Below, piece by piece: positions 24,902 to 38,358 of a stretch of DNA of 64,000 bases. The stretch comes from Amoebidium appalachense. Taxonomy: Eukaryota > Ichthyosporea. The stretch covers positions 2,666,001-2,730,000 of the forward strand of contig CAVNZM010000012.1 of NCBI GenBank assembly GCA_963693365.1, given 5' to 3'. Position numbers and translations under genes: made by a program. The notes under the pieces were generated by a model. The model saw only the letters and a list, made by a program, of their open reading frames with translations. It was not told the origin of the DNA and did no database searches. Numbering within the stretch: the first letter of the stretch is position 1; each line of letters starts with the position of its first letter.

Positions 24902-25782
24902 ATGGGCGGGTGGCTTGACGAGGGAGTGGGAGGACCCACTACGATGTATAAAATACTATCTCACAATGGATGACATGTGGATAGACAAACAAGAACGAAC
25001 ACGCAAAAAGAGTATCTATCATGAAGTAGAGTCTATAGAGGGGGGCGCAACCCGTACTGAGTGTGTGTGTGTGGTGTGTATGCGTTTGTGTGTGTGTCTG
25101 TTGGCAAGGTGACAAATACATGGCGACGTGGTTCCTAAAACTGCTGCAAGTGCTCCACCGGATCAAACCATAAACACATCCCACCCCAAACCGCCCCCAC
25201 CACTGCAATGTTGGTCAAAGTGACCGCAGGGAGACAAGACCCATACCTAGGGTGGCAGCTATCGGAGTTGAGATGTTGTCTGGATCAACCCCCAACATGG
25301 GTGCTATGAACACAATTGCTGCAGGCAAAAACGATAAGTCAGTCTGTCTGTGGCCCAAAGAAAATGTGCACACCTGAAGTTCTGCCAAATACACACGGAC
25401 ACACACCAGGGCGCGCACACACCCGGACGAATGCACACACACACCCATGCACACATTAAGGAAGAAAGAAAAAAAAATGAACAGGCACATTTGAAGAAAA
25501 CATTCCCCCCCCCCCCCCCCCAAAAAAAAAAAAAAAAAAAAAAAAAGAAAAAGAAAAAGAAAAAGAAAAAGAGAAGAAAAGAAAGGTGCATGTGTGTGTG
25601 TGTGTGTGTGTATGTGTGTTGGAAGGGGGGAGGGGGGAGGGGAGAAAGCCAACTTCCGGCAGAGCTGCACAGTGCAGACCAATCATTCCAATGTGTGCAA
25701 CCTCCACAGTGAAATCTAACACCCTCCGCATCTCCGGGACACACAAGTACACACGCGCACACACACACACACACAGGCACAA

Positions 25783-25850
<68 letters not shown>

Positions 25851-25997
25851 ATCATAATGGAGCTCAGCACACCGCTGGAGCCGCTAGCAGCAGTCAGGGA
25901 GCTAGAGAGCACCACGTTTGCCTCGTGCCATGTGATCTGCTCGTTGCTGACGGCAGACACACCGCACGCATAAAGGGCTGCTAGCGTCCCCACAACC

Positions 25998-26072
<75 letters not shown>

Positions 26073-26360
26073 CGCGCGCATGTGCGTGTGTGGATTTTAA
26101 TGTGCATGCACGGGCACAGGCACGGGTAGGGGTGTGTGTGGGTGTACGTATGTGTGTGTGCGAATGTGAGTGAGAGGGTGTGAGCGTGAGTCCGTGTGGA
26201 TGTGTGTATGTGTGTTAGCAAATGCCATTTTTGTTATCCACAGAGACTTATTTGGACCACAAAAAGTGACTCCTAATGGAATGCAGCATGGAAAACGGGC
26301 GTGACGAACACACGGGACAGACTGGCTCTAGGTGCTAGATCACAGCTGTGCGTCAACCAC

Positions 26361-26437
<77 letters not shown>

Positions 26438-26873
26438 GTGTGTGTATGTGTATGCGCACGCCCGCGAGTGAGTGAGCGAGTGTGTGCGCGTGCGAGCGCC
26501 GTGTGTGCATGTGCGCAGGAAAGACCTATTTTCAGCTTGCAATTAACCAGAGGCAGACATCTTATTGTTGGGTACATCGAAATCCCTATACCCCAGGAGT
26601 CCAGGAGTAAAGGAGTAAAGGGAGGGGGGAGGGGGAGGTATACCGCTTGGACTTGGACCAATGCCAGATTTGCCAATATGAGCCACTTCCGGTTGCCACA
26701 GGAAAAATAACCCAGTGACGCCTGTGCACACCGCAAAATGAGTGAGATTCGCAAGGATATACCGTTGAAAATTTTGACCAACAACAAAAATGGGGAGTGA
26801 CGATGTGTTGACAACGCTCTTCTACAATGTTTAAGCTTCACCACCCCTCCCCCCTCCCCCCTCCCCCCCCGCC

Positions 26874-26940
<67 letters not shown>

Positions 26941-26982
26941 TTTTTAATAATCTATTTTATATGTACATGTATGTATGTATGT

Positions 26983-27047
<65 letters not shown>

Positions 27048-27183
27048 CATATAAAATAGACTAGTAAAAAGAATAATAAGGACATGACGCGTCAATGCCT
27101 GCACAGATGCAACTGTACATACATTTCAACCCCTTCCCCGGGAAGAGTCGGGAAGCACACACAACCACACATGCACACACACA

Positions 27184-27235
<52 letters not shown>

Positions 27236-27950
27236 CAGCACTCAACACTCAACCCTCCACCCAAACACGCCCCGACCACTCAGCCCTTTTCTTTTAAGGG
27301 GAAAGAGCAAATACACCAGCACTCAACACTCAACCCTCCACCCAAACACGCCCCGACCACTCAGCCCTTTTCTTTTAAATTGCCGAAAAATATAACCAAA
27401 GAGAAAGACAAAGGAAAACTTAAACAAAAGTTCACAAAACAAACAAGGGGCACGTACGAAGGTTGATAGGCGGGAGCTCAGGGTCATCTCCAAGTTTCCC
27501 TTGAGGCCCAGCAGGGCTGGCACCAGCACAAACAGCACGTCATACTTCTGGAACACATCCCACCGCTGCATAGAGCCACACCGTCAACACCATTACCAAT
27601 GTACCCTTCATTATCACCAAAAAAGAAAAGAAGAAGAAGAAGAAGAAGAAGAAGAAGAAGAAGAACGGCGGAAAAAAAGGCAATAGGAAGAGGAAAAAAA
27701 GGAAGGGAAGAGGAAGAAGAAAGAGGCGACCCTTCTCCTCCTCCCCCCTCCTTATCCCCTCCCCCCCCCCCCCCCTCCCCGCCGCCACAACAAATCGCGC
27801 ACACAACACACATGCGTAAAAGAGAGAGTGAGAAAACAGAAAACAGAGAAGGAACTACAGAAAGAAAGAAACAAGTGACGAGCGAAAGACAATAAAAAAA
27901 AGAGGAAAAAGTTCGGAGATGTATAATAAATCGTTCGGATAGACTACTAG

Positions 27951-27988
<38 letters not shown>

Positions 27989-28517
27989 TGCTTCGTTCTC
28001 TTTTCCCTCGCGCATTGTAACTTGCAGGTGTGAAGCCGCTTGCTGGTTCAATGCACAGCCAATTCGAAAGCATAGAAGCAGGAAGCAGCAGGGAAAACCT
28101 ACGGCGCAACCCACATCACATGCGAGATGCGAGGATGAACACACCACCCACCTGAACTTTGTCAAGGACGATACCGGAGCAGACGAGCCCGATTCCAGCC
28201 AGGAAAGAGAAGGGCATAACCTGTAACATGAAAAGAACGATCAGCAGAGCGTGGCGCCACCAACACTACACTACTCGTGCTGCACATAGAGGTCACAGTT
28301 GCACCTCTTGCGTGCAGGCCACCACTTGCAAACAGGCTGATGTGCTAACGTTTTATTGTGTAATGGTCATGTTCAACGATACTGATGTCCTTGGTGCTTG
28401 AGTAACCCGAAGATGGACCAGAGACAAGGAGGTGTTTGCAATTGGCATAAAGAGAACAGCCCCCTCCCCCCCCTCCCCACCCAGCGCCATCATTTCTCTC
28501 TCTTTCCCACTCTCTCG

Positions 28518-28562
<45 letters not shown>

Positions 28563-29692
28563 CACACACACATGCATGTATGTATATCCCTCTTTCTTTT
28601 TGTGCACACCCAGAGTGTGTGTTTTTGTAACCTTTTTCGGTTTGAGCAACGTTTCCTCGATCAAACCCCTAAGAGATGAGCAAGCAGCCGCACGGTCACG
28701 GTTCCGAACAACGCTCACGGAAGTCAGCATCACCAGACCAAACAAATAAAATCATATTACCTGGCAAAGTAATCGTACCAGGCCCATCCAACCTGTCTCC
28801 TCGACCTCGGCCTCATTGCTCTCTTTGTGACCTCCATGGCCTCCAAGCACTGCTTTCTTGGCCTTGCCATTACTTAAAAGTGGCTGCGACTCAAGCAGGG
28901 CAGATTCAACATCTGCAACTGGAAAGTGAACGAACCAAAGTGTAAGGTCACAGGTGACAACGGGTTATAAATCCCCAAACAAAGAAAGTGAAAAGCATGA
29001 GGAGAAAACGTGGGGTAAACCCTCTCCTCCTCCCTCCCTCCCTCCCCCCCCCCCCCCCCCCCCCTTACCAGCCCCCTCCAACACACAAACCCCTTTCCAC
29101 ACACCCCTGCCTGCACCGTTTATTGCAGCTGAGCACGCAGGAGGGGGAGAGGGGGAGGGGGATGCCTTTATCTATTTCTTACCCTCTCACACGTGCGTAA
29201 AAAATGAAGAACGATTTTGCATAAGTTCTTGATCAAATGCAGTGGTTACGTGAGGAGGTTGGAAACACCTCAAAACTATGCTCTTGCAACACCCGTGGGA
29301 AGGGGCAAGGGGAGAGGGGGAGAGGAACTACTAAAAAGAACAGCAGTAAAGGTAAGAAAAGTAGTTGTGTCAACTCTGTGTATGCTGCAAAAGCATGACA
29401 CATAACTCTCCTTGCATCGACTGTGAACAATCCCGGACAACAATTAATTCGCTGAAAACCTGATGTGCCCAACATAATTCCTTACAGAGTTATCGCTCTG
29501 ATGCTGTGGCCATTCCTTTGTTTCAATTTTAAGATTAGAACTTTTTCTCCCCCAAAGCAGCTAAGTTTATTTTAGGCACGAAAAAAACTTACGCGACTCC
29601 CTGCTGCTGTTTGAGTTGTCAACATTGATGAAACCATTGGAGTCCTCAAGACCCGTTCCATAGCCCCGCCGTGTGCCGTCTCCAGCCGTCAT
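22269..29692 (-). CDS. SLC41/MgtE-type magnesium transporter, twelve exons
   Basis: Exons: 29692-29593, 28918-28761, 28220-28152, 27565-27458, 26721-26644, 25999-25849, 25318-25247, 24711-24504, 24226-24153, 23660-23413, 22982-22924, 22383-22269; total 1440 nt, 479 residues, with every junction matching in phase. The protein carries two MgtE-like half domains, as in animal SLC41. Half 1 has [16 protein letters not shown] (about 129-144), [11 protein letters not shown] and [17 protein letters not shown] (about 232-248). Half 2 has [19 protein letters not shown] (about 339-358) and [19 protein letters not shown] (about 442-460). The paired DPDN motifs, within the predicted membrane core, are the family's ion-path residues. 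The role is Mg2+ transport across the plasma or an internal membrane. The N-terminal 75 residues are acidic and soluble. Exon 6 is bordered on both sides by long complementary CA/GU repeats. Confidence 0.92.
22479..22673 (+). repeat. Graded poly(C), CCA, CA, CAA, poly(A) tract
   Basis: A C-run of about 36 is followed by CCA-like triplets, (CA)n, unique-looking sequence with CAA triplets, and a final run of 30 A. It lies in SLC41 intron 11, antisense to the gene. Confidence 0.7.
25784..25848. repeat. (CA)n directly abutting the SLC41 exon 6 donor
   Basis: On the gene strand this reads GTGTGT..., so the microsatellite itself supplies the donor GT of intron 6, immediately after exon 6 ends at 25849. 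Confidence 0.9.
26001..26064. repeat. (GT)n directly abutting the SLC41 exon 6 acceptor
   Basis: On the gene strand this reads CACACA...CAG, so the microsatellite runs into the acceptor of exon 6, which starts at 25999. It is followed by a (CG)n patch at 26064-26079. Confidence 0.9.
27231..27378. repeat. 67-bp direct duplication in SLC41 intron 4
   Basis: 27231-27297 and 27312-27378 are identical over 67 bases, separated by 14 bases (GGGGAAAGAGCAAA). Perfect identity implies a recent copy. Confidence 0.9.
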
Positions 29693-31501
29693 GACTAGGC
29701 GTCTACAAAGTAAGCAATTTTTTAGGAACGTAGGTGGTATGCCCTAGGAATATTTCAGTAAGCTTTGCCAAATTTCGCCCTGCTATTGGAAAGTCATTCT
29801 CGGCAATAAGTCGGGTTTCCCTCGGTGAACTGAACTGATGTTTTTAGTTAGAAGATTCCACTCAGGGAGAGGCAGAGACTGGTACTTGGCCAGTTTTTCT
29901 TGCAAAGGCGCGACAATTGAGCGTAGCTATATTTTGATTCACAAAAGGTTCTTGCTAACAACATAGGAGATAATGAACAACACAAGCTATGATGTTACGA
30001 AATGCACAAAACGCCATCATAGCTCGTGAGTCGGTGTTGTGCAAGAGTACATGGCCGCATCTGTGCGTTCGACAAAATAGCACAAAGAGGCATTTCAAAC
30101 CCTGTGGATTATCTGATTCATTCTTTCTTTGTAGATAGCGGGTTATCAGCAAATTTATCTTATATTCCCGTACTAGCCATAATATGGGGTTCTACACATA
30201 TTTTCACAACCTAATATGGGCTTAAGTAGTTTGGGAAGAACCAAAACATGCACATTCCTATCAGCGAATCCTAAAGGAGAGCGTATGATCATCAGCTGAC
30301 TTCTATAATTACAAATCCCCCCAAACTCCCATTTACGAGTGCATATACGCAACATCTGGTTTTCCTTCCCGTCCCTAAGTATCCAAGCATTGACAAGCAA
30401 AATAGAGCTCTGATACAAACGTAGGACTTTTTTCTATTCACATGGCACAAAGTTTGTAAACGGGGTCGCCTTTAGTACGCAGTATACTACGCATTACCAC
30501 GCATGTCCGATGTACATCCAACTCCCCGAAATTATCTTGGGGATATTCCCAATTAGACTCCCGGCCTATTTTGATTGGTGAATAAAAGACTTAACCAATC
30601 GTAACCCTCATTCGGCGATTGCGCAGGCTGCAGCGGCTGCAGCCAGCTGTGAAATAAGAAATTAGGGGGTTTAGGGCCAGAAAATTGTCCCTGAAAGTCC
30701 GAAAAATGTCCCTAACTTTTCGAGGTTAGGTCCAATTCTGAAAATTAAAAAAATGGCAACTAAAAACGGTTGTTGGCTCTATTGGGGCCGTCCAGGCTGG
30801 TGGAAAGCTGCCAAAATGGCACTAGTCAAAAACAAATTTCACACCCTGGCTGCAGCGCCGGCAGCGGCAACTGGGCGGCGGCGCCGCGCGCTTTTTTGTC
30901 CCACCCACGGCCATCTAGAGACTAGTCCCACCATCTCTCCACTGCAATGCCATTGCGTTGACACATACCTACTGTATGTAAGGCGCCTAATTAGTGAGAA
31001 AATATTTTATATTATCACAAATAACATTAGAATCTTGTATCATATCTAAAGCGTGCATAGAAAATGGGTGTATTCGCTGGCCTGTAAGTTCTAGGCCTGT
31101 GTCAACGTGGACCATATATCTCGTGTTATTGGATGTATATCAGCTATCCTCATGTCTGATCCGTTTAAACCAATCCGATCTCGCTGTCGGCGGTCGCATA
31201 CTGCTTTCAAAACAAAAGGTCGACAGTTGAAAGGGGAAAGCCTCTCGGGCGCACGAACGGTTGTCGTCCGCTGAACCATGCGTGCACGTGGAGCTGGTGC
31301 ACGTCTTAAATGTTATGTTTTTGACACGTGTTTGAATTTTGCTCATAGTCACACACACACCTCTCTCTCTCTCTCAGCCTCTCTCTCTCCCTCTCTCTCT
31401 CTCTGTCTCTCTCTCTCTCTCTCGCTCTCAGCCTCTCTCTCAGCCTCTCTCTGTCCCTCTCTCTCTCTCTGTCTCTCATTCTCTTTCTCTCTCGCTCTCA
31501 G

Positions 31502-31553
<52 letters not shown>

Positions 31554-31576
31554 CCCCCCCCCCTCCCAACCTCTCG

Positions 31577-31617
<41 letters not shown>

Positions 31618-31675
31618 CCCCCCCCCCCCTTCCCCCCCCCCCCCCCCCCCTCTCTGTCGCTCTCCCTCCCTCTCC

Positions 31676-31758
<83 letters not shown>

Positions 31759-31839
31759 CTCACTCTCGCTCTCTCTCTCCCTTTCTCCATGTGTCGCATG
31801 CTCTCTCTGTAGATCGCTAGATCTCTAGATCTCTGTCAG

Positions 31840-31884
<45 letters not shown>

Positions 31885-32797
31885 CCCCCCCCCCCCTCCC
31901 CTCGCCCAAACACACACACACACGCACACACACGCACGCACACTCAATATAAGGCTGGGGAAAAGGCAATGACAACGTCGTTTCATTTCCGTGCCCGGCC
32001 AGGCAGCCAGACACCACCTTTGATTATTTAACTTCGCAGTCACTGTTGGCATCCCCATTACCCAAACTCCACTTGAACCAGCTCCTAGGGATCATGAGTG
32101 GCGTGGCCACGTCCCACGTGCATAGTTTGCTTAGCCGTTAGTAATACTGAGTGTGTGGTAGTCATCATCGGCAAAATGGCTCTGCTTTTACAAATTAAAT
32201 GGAGGCTAAGGAGGGGAAAGGGCCAGCACCGAAACCCCTGCTGAGCATGCATCGATCGAGTGCGGAGAAGCACCCAGTGCCGACCAGGCACATGTAGCCT
32301 GGACACATCATGATTATTGCCAAGCATTTCAATATCGCCGAGTAGTAATGAGCTGCCCCGAGGCGTAATTTTAAATCTTTTACACCGGCTGCTTATCATT
32401 GAAGTGGCATGTGCACGTACACACACACACGAGCTTTTTTCTTATCACCGTGCTGCTGCACCTGCTCTTTTTTATTATAATCAGCGTCATTCGTAAAAGC
32501 ACAGTAGTCAGGAATGGAGGTGCTGCAAGGGTGATGATTTGCAAGCGCTCTAATACGACTGATAAATTGACCTCCATCTAACCTTTTGAAAACCAGTGTG
32601 TAGTCATTGCGATTCCAAATCAGAAAAGGAGTTTCGTAAAACAGGCACAGTATATATGACTATTATAGTGATAACGACACTTTCGTACTTCTTTCTCAAC
32701 TAGGGTTCCCAACTGCAACCATACAACAAACACCTACACCTGCCAGTTGGTTTGCAAGTGGGGATCTGCCAGGGAAGAGGTAGGCTATGTCGAAGTT
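29693..32797. other. Intergenic between SLC41 gene and TAF10, with (CT)n block
   Basis: The first part is likely the SLC41 promoter region; a GC-rich patch stands near 30845-30890. A large (CT)n/C-run block fills 31362-31820, followed by a C-run at 31841-31896 and CA repeats. At 30906-30918 the CGGCCATCTAGA stretch repeats part of the inverted repeat at 16237. No conserved coding sequence is seen; the Ser/Leu frames over the CT block are repeats. Confidence 0.55.
31362..31820. repeat. (CT)n microsatellite block with C-runs
   Basis: About 460 bases of CTCTCT with C-runs at 31553-31563 and 31618-31650. The minus strand is purine-only, as in the 5.9-6.7 kb block. Confidence 0.9.
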
Positions 32798-33136
32798 TCA
32801 GTTGTAGTAGGCAGGTTTCTTGATGTTGATGCCTTGCTGGCTCAGCGCATACGTCAGGTCCTCCATGGTCAGAACGTATTTTTTGTCCTGAAAAATACAG
32901 AAAATAAGATGTCAGTCACTACCAGGTTTAGGAGTTTCAAAACTAAAAAGGAAAAAAGGGCAAGAAAACAAGAAAGAAAACAAAGGTATAATTGATGCAT
33001 CGCGAACTTTTATGTGCCACACAGAATTGCAAAAGGCGCAGTTAACCCGGCCAACGCTCAAACAAACTGCCACAAAGAACACACAGACATTTGGAGGGAG
33101 AAAATATTAACAAAAGGAAAAGGGCGGGGAGGGGCG

Positions 33137-33182
<46 letters not shown>

Positions 33183-33546
33183 CTCTCCCATTGGACGGTT
33201 AGAAATATGAAGGAGGCATCAAAAGACGAAACACATTAAAATATTAATCCCCAAAACAAGGAACTTCGGAAACAAATAAAAATCAGAGACAAAGAAGAAG
33301 AAGAAGAAGGAAAAAAGTGTGTGGGTGCCGTGTGTGTTTGTGTGTGTGTGTGTGGGGGGGGGGGGGGGAGGGGGGAGGGGAGGGGGGGGGGGGGGGGGGG
33401 AGGGGGGGGGGGTCTCTTATTGAGTGGTCAACACGGAGAGAGTTCGTGAGATTTGCTCAGAAGGGCAGTAACCTGTCAAATCCTGACGACGGGAAAACAG
33501 CAGAAGTAGTTGTGACGAACAGCAAGGGGAATGGGAAACCAGTAAG

Positions 33547-33589
<43 letters not shown>

Positions 33590-33656
33590 TATGAAACTGC
33601 GCACACATGCCTGTTATGGTGATAACGGGGACGGGAGGGGAGGGAGATCGGGGAGT

Positions 33657-33693
<37 letters not shown>

Positions 33694-33838
33694 CAGAGAA
33701 TGTGTTTCAGAGTACAAAACACAAATTCACGACGGACAACAGCTCAGGGGTGTGGAGGAGGGGGGGGGGGGGGGGGGGTTTGGTGGCGGCAGCGGTGGTG
33801 GTGGTATGGGGCGGAAGGAGGGGGGGGGGGGGGGGGGG

Positions 33839-33877
<39 letters not shown>

Positions 33878-35123
33878 TTTTGTTCATACCTTTGGCAGGG
33901 GTTTCTTTGTCTGCTGCTGCATGACTGCTTGGTTCTTCTTCTGCTGCTGGAGGGCCTCGTTTGCTATGTCTGCAATGAACTTCTGTGCTGCAAGGGACAC
34001 CATCCGCACACTGCTTACAGAGTCAGCATTCGATGGAGATATCCATCCCCCCCCCCCCCCCCCCCCTCACCCGGAGACCACAAACATACACAACAGGCAG
34101 ACGCACCCCCCCCCCCCCCCCCCCCCCCCACACACACACATACAAAAAAAAAGGCACACGTGGGCACCCGCCCACACACACACACACACACAACTGCCAG
34201 CATCGCCCAACCACATTTCCCCCAAACCTCTTCTTTGCCTCCCCAGCTGCTGGTCCCTTCTCAAAAACTATCCCCCCCCCCTCCCCCCAACACACACACA
34301 CACACACAACACACCCACCCACCCACCCACCCACCGCCACCATCACCACCAGGCACCCAAGACGCAACAGCACAATGAACAAACCAGGGCGCCAATACTG
34401 AACCACACAACACATACCTAGCGGAAACACGAATGTCAATGGCGGGTATCAAAGAGAACAAAAGACGACACAGTGGTTATGTTATGGAGTTGATCAGGCA
34501 AAAACATTTGCAACAAACCGGATTGTTCAGCCTTGTACAAGAGGTGCACAATGGACATCGCGCAGTTTTCAGCCCTTTGCAAAATCACTCGCTCCACATT
34601 TTCTACCTTTTGTATGCTTCACACATGTTGTAGCCAAAAAAAAAAAAACAAATTGAGCAGAAGAGCTTATATAGATATAAGCCGTTGTGTCTGCTTGCCC
34701 GTAATACAGAAATGTTCACTGTGTTTATGTATAAGGTATACATGTTATACCTACAAACGATATATTAACTTACACTTTCTCGTCCGGGCAGTCAAAGCCA
34801 GCACGCTTAAGATAGTAGCTGGTCACAGCATCTGGTATCTGAGGCAATGAAAGTTCATCGAATGAGTTTTCTGCCTGCAGCTAGGCAAAACCCAGGCCGG
34901 TGCTCATTGCATATCATATCTTGTACATAGAAACATTCGTGTGCACACACACGTAGCATGTGTACCCCCCCCCCCCCCCCCCCCCCCCCTTCCTCAACCC
35001 CATCCCCCCCCCCCCCCCCCCCTTTCCCACCTCCGCCCAATTGACCCACAAATAAAAAAAATAGAATGCAAGCGTGCGAGCACGCATGCATGCATGCACG
35101 CACGCATCACCCACGCACACGCG

Positions 35124-35155
<32 letters not shown>

Positions 35156-35364
35156 CACACATGCGCACACAACCGCACGCATGCATGCACGCACACACAC
35201 ACAAAAACATAAACCCCTCCCTCCCCCCCCCCCCCCCCCCCCCCCCCACGAGAAAAAAAAAAAAAAAAAAAAAAAAAAACAGCAAAAAAGACTGCACGAC
35301 CCTTTTTACCCACCGAGTGCCACATTTGAAAGCCGCAACATGTCAAGATATCCGTCACCACAAA

Positions 35365-35423
<59 letters not shown>

Positions 35424-36227
35424 CAAAAAAAAAAAAAAAAAAAACCACCACCACCCTTTTCCCCCATAAAACAACCTCCCCCCCCCCCCCAAACACATAC
35501 ACACAGACTCAAGCACACCACCACGGACACCCCCCCTCCCCTCTCACCCTTAAAAAAAAATATAAAAAAAATACATTCACTCTCACCCACCCACAAACCC
35601 ACGGTGCCCCGTTAGCACACACGTACCTAGCCACACCTGCATGCCCTCAAACGCCCAGTGAGCGAGGGAGGGGAGAAGGGGCGAGTGAGGGATGGGGAAG
35701 GATGTACAGGGGAAATAAAAGGAATGCTCTCATACCCCTTGCCCCCCTCATCTGCCCCCCCCCCCCCCCCCCCCATCCCCGAAACCCCCACACGCAATAC
35801 ATTCAGAGAGTGAAAGGGGTACCGTATCACCAAACAAGCATACACATGGCCGTTTGTGCATGCCTGCATATATACAAGTACACCCATACAGCAGCCTCCA
35901 CCACCTCCTCACCCCACTCCCCCCCCCCCCCCCCCCCCCATGCCTGAACAACCACCAGTCCAATCCTCCTCCTCCTCCCTCTGCCTCCCCCCTCCCCCCT
36001 CCCCCTTACTCTCTCTCTCTCTCTCCCCCCCCCCCCCCCCCCCCCCCCGCCTTTTCCGTGCCCCCCCCTCCCCTCCCCCTTCCCCAAATCCCATCCAACC
36101 ATTCACAGACAACATACCGCGGGAGTGTAGTCCTCCATCTGAGCAAGGAAGTGAGCAAGGGCCCTCTGCTCTGCCAGCTCCTCCCTCTCCATAACCCCCA
36201 TGGTGTCCACATCCGGCGCCTTATCCC
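32798..36227 (-). CDS. TAF10: TFIID/SAGA subunit TAF10, C-terminal four exons
   Basis: Exons 36227-36118, 34838-34774, 34010-33890 and 32887-32798 join in phase to give 127 residues ending in TGA. The histone-fold protein of TFIID (and, in many lineages, SAGA) is recognised by FLAQMEDYTPA, IPDAVTSYYLKRAGF, RMVSLAAQKFIADIANEAL and the C-terminal block KYVLTMEDLTYALS followed by GINIKKPAYYN. The third exon ends in a Gln/Lys-rich linker in place of the usual loop. The first listed exon opens with two bases completing a codon, so at least one 5' exon is missing; I could not find it. An internal Met (MGVMEREELAEQ) could also start a short form. It acts in the nucleus in transcription initiation. 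Confidence 0.9.
34106..34151 (+). repeat. Graded poly(C), CA, poly(A) tract in TAF10 intron
   Basis: C-run of about 24, a few CA repeats, then 9 A. Two more C-run/A-run composites follow at 35222-35279 and 35368-35444 in the next intron. Confidence 0.6.
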
Positions 36228-36631
36228 CTGCACACACATAACATCCGAGGTTAGAAACATGCACCTATCTACTTTTGCACAAAATCTTTTTGAGGGATTG
36301 CGAAGTTGGGCCCCATTCGTCACGGATTATTTTTGTGCCGGCACCTGATTATGATATTGCTCTATATCATGCGCATGTGCAGGAAAGAAAGAGGAACGGG
36401 GCAGAAATTTCGCTTTTTTTTAGGCAGGAAAGGGGGGAGGGAGGGGGGAGAGGGGGGAGGGAAGGTGACAAAGGGTGGTAGGCAGAGGCAAGCACCTTTA
36501 GCACAAGACACGAGAGAAAGAGAATGTGAGTGTCGGGGTCGTGTTGTTGTTGCATGGTAGCGGTGGTGGTAGTGGTGTGTATTCGTGTGAGTGCTTGTGC
36601 GTGCGTGGCTATGTGCTTGTTTGTTTATGTA

Positions 36632-36674
<43 letters not shown>

Positions 36675-37120
36675 ATGCGTGCGTGTGTGTGTATGTGTGT
36701 GTGCAAATCCCTGCAACGGGCCTACCGAGTTGCTCGGTGTAAGGCTGAAATAGAGAGCAGAGGTGCCAGAAAGGTGCACGAAGATGGTGGGAAAGTGAGA
36801 GATGATGTGTGGCTAATAGGCCCGGCGGGGACGCGTGGACGTTGGGGGGGGGGGGGGGGGGGGAGGGGGGGGGAGAGAGGGGGGAGGGGAAGGGGACGGA
36901 GTTAGAGGGGAAGGGGGGGGGGGGGGTAAGAGGGGGGGCGGGAAGAGGGGAGGGAAAGAAAGTAAGGCGGGGGCGGAGACGGGGGGTGGGGGAGGGGGAT
37001 GGTTAGTGGGGGCCCGGGGGGGAGGGGGTCTGGGACGTGGAGGAGTAAGGAGAGAGAAGGACAGGAGAAGGGAGAGAAGGAGGGAAAGACATCGAGAGGG
37101 AGGGAGAGTGTGTGTGTGTG

Positions 37121-37179
<59 letters not shown>

Positions 37180-38358
37180 CGAGCAAGAGTGTGTGAGAGA
37201 CCGAGAGCGAGAGAGAGATGAAGGGTGGGTTAGGGGATGCGGGTGTTGACGTGTCTATAAACCGACAAACCAAGCGACAGGGCAGCAAAAAAGACAGCTT
37301 GAAAGGGAGACAGCGGAGAAATGTCCAAGAAAGGGCCGTAAGAAAAACAATTCAAAGCCCTCCGCACAAACAGGCATGCACCCCCCGAGGGAAATGTGTG
37401 TATGAGGCTGAGAGGGAACAGAAATGACGTACCGACGAGACGGACACGGGGACATCAAGCAAAAACGTCAGAAAAGCGGGTGACCAAGTGTGCGCGGGAA
37501 AAGGAGGAAGCGGGAGGAAAGGGCAAGAGAAAGGCCAGGCGACGAATCGGGGGATATTTGGGATAACGGTCCCCCCGGGGAGAGGAGGGGGGGGGGGGGG
37601 GGGGGGGGGGGAGAGGGGGGGGAGTATGGGTGCCGAAAAATGCGCTTGCTGCTTCCTCCCTTCTTCGAAAAGCCTAGTTTCTTCCTTCTCTCCCAATCCA
37701 TACCCACTCATTCAAAGATGATTCCGAAATGTGTTTGGCCCGTGCTCGCGCCGCTCATTACTGCCAAACAAAAATGCCAGCACTAGACCACAACCTCTCC
37801 CCTCGCTCACCTTTTCCACACCAACCTATATCCCAAATTCGTTCTTTGCTAACCAAACCCAAACTCACAAGCCTACATCTCCGCACACTCCAGTTGTTCA
37901 CACCAGCCCCCCCTCCCCCTTCCCCCCTCATTCGTTCCCCCCTCCCCTCCCCCCTCCCCCTCCCCCAACCCCCTCCTCCCAACCACATCCCCCATGTTAT
38001 CTTACCAGACCCACTCTACGTGTGCCGTAGCATATATCACGGCCGGCACAAAGCATCAAAGTACAAGATACCTCATGTCACCCGAATGCCATGTTTGTTA
38101 TATAAGTTGGTGCTTGTGCTTGAGCGTATTTGTTTGTCTGCGTGGGTGACGATGCGTGTGTGCGCATGTGCGTATCTCTGCACGTGACTGCGTGTATGCG
38201 TGCGGCTATCTAATCCTTTTAGACATGTAACGGTAAGCATGCAAGATAATTTCTTGCCTATCACCACACCCGTCCACAATGTCTCCCAACCAAGCCGCAC
38301 AAGGAGCACCCCGGGGAAGCACCACACACCTTGGACTGGTGTGCGTCCTGTGCCGTCC
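36228..38358. other. 5' flank of TAF10, G-rich tracts, no gene assigned
   Basis: Expected to contain the missing TAF10 first exon and promoter. Holds (GT)n at 36636-36672, G-rich purine DNA at 36840-37180 with a G-run of about 57 at 37123-37179, another G-run block at 37584-37622, and C-rich DNA at 37905-37985. Confidence 0.5.

Noticed and set aside
30753-31049. 98-residue plus-strand frame upstream of SLC41
   Set aside because: No family resemblance; it overlaps a GC-rich promoter-like patch and then AT-rich DNA with no splice support.
31278-31820. Ser/Leu-rich 180-residue frame
   Set aside because: Pure (CT)n translation; two frames are open in parallel.
37123-37179. Very long G-run considered as a gap filler or chimera junction
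   Set aside because: Similar runs occur in introns of clearly continuous genes (SLC41, TAF10, STUbL), so they are a genome feature; exact lengths may still be unreliable.
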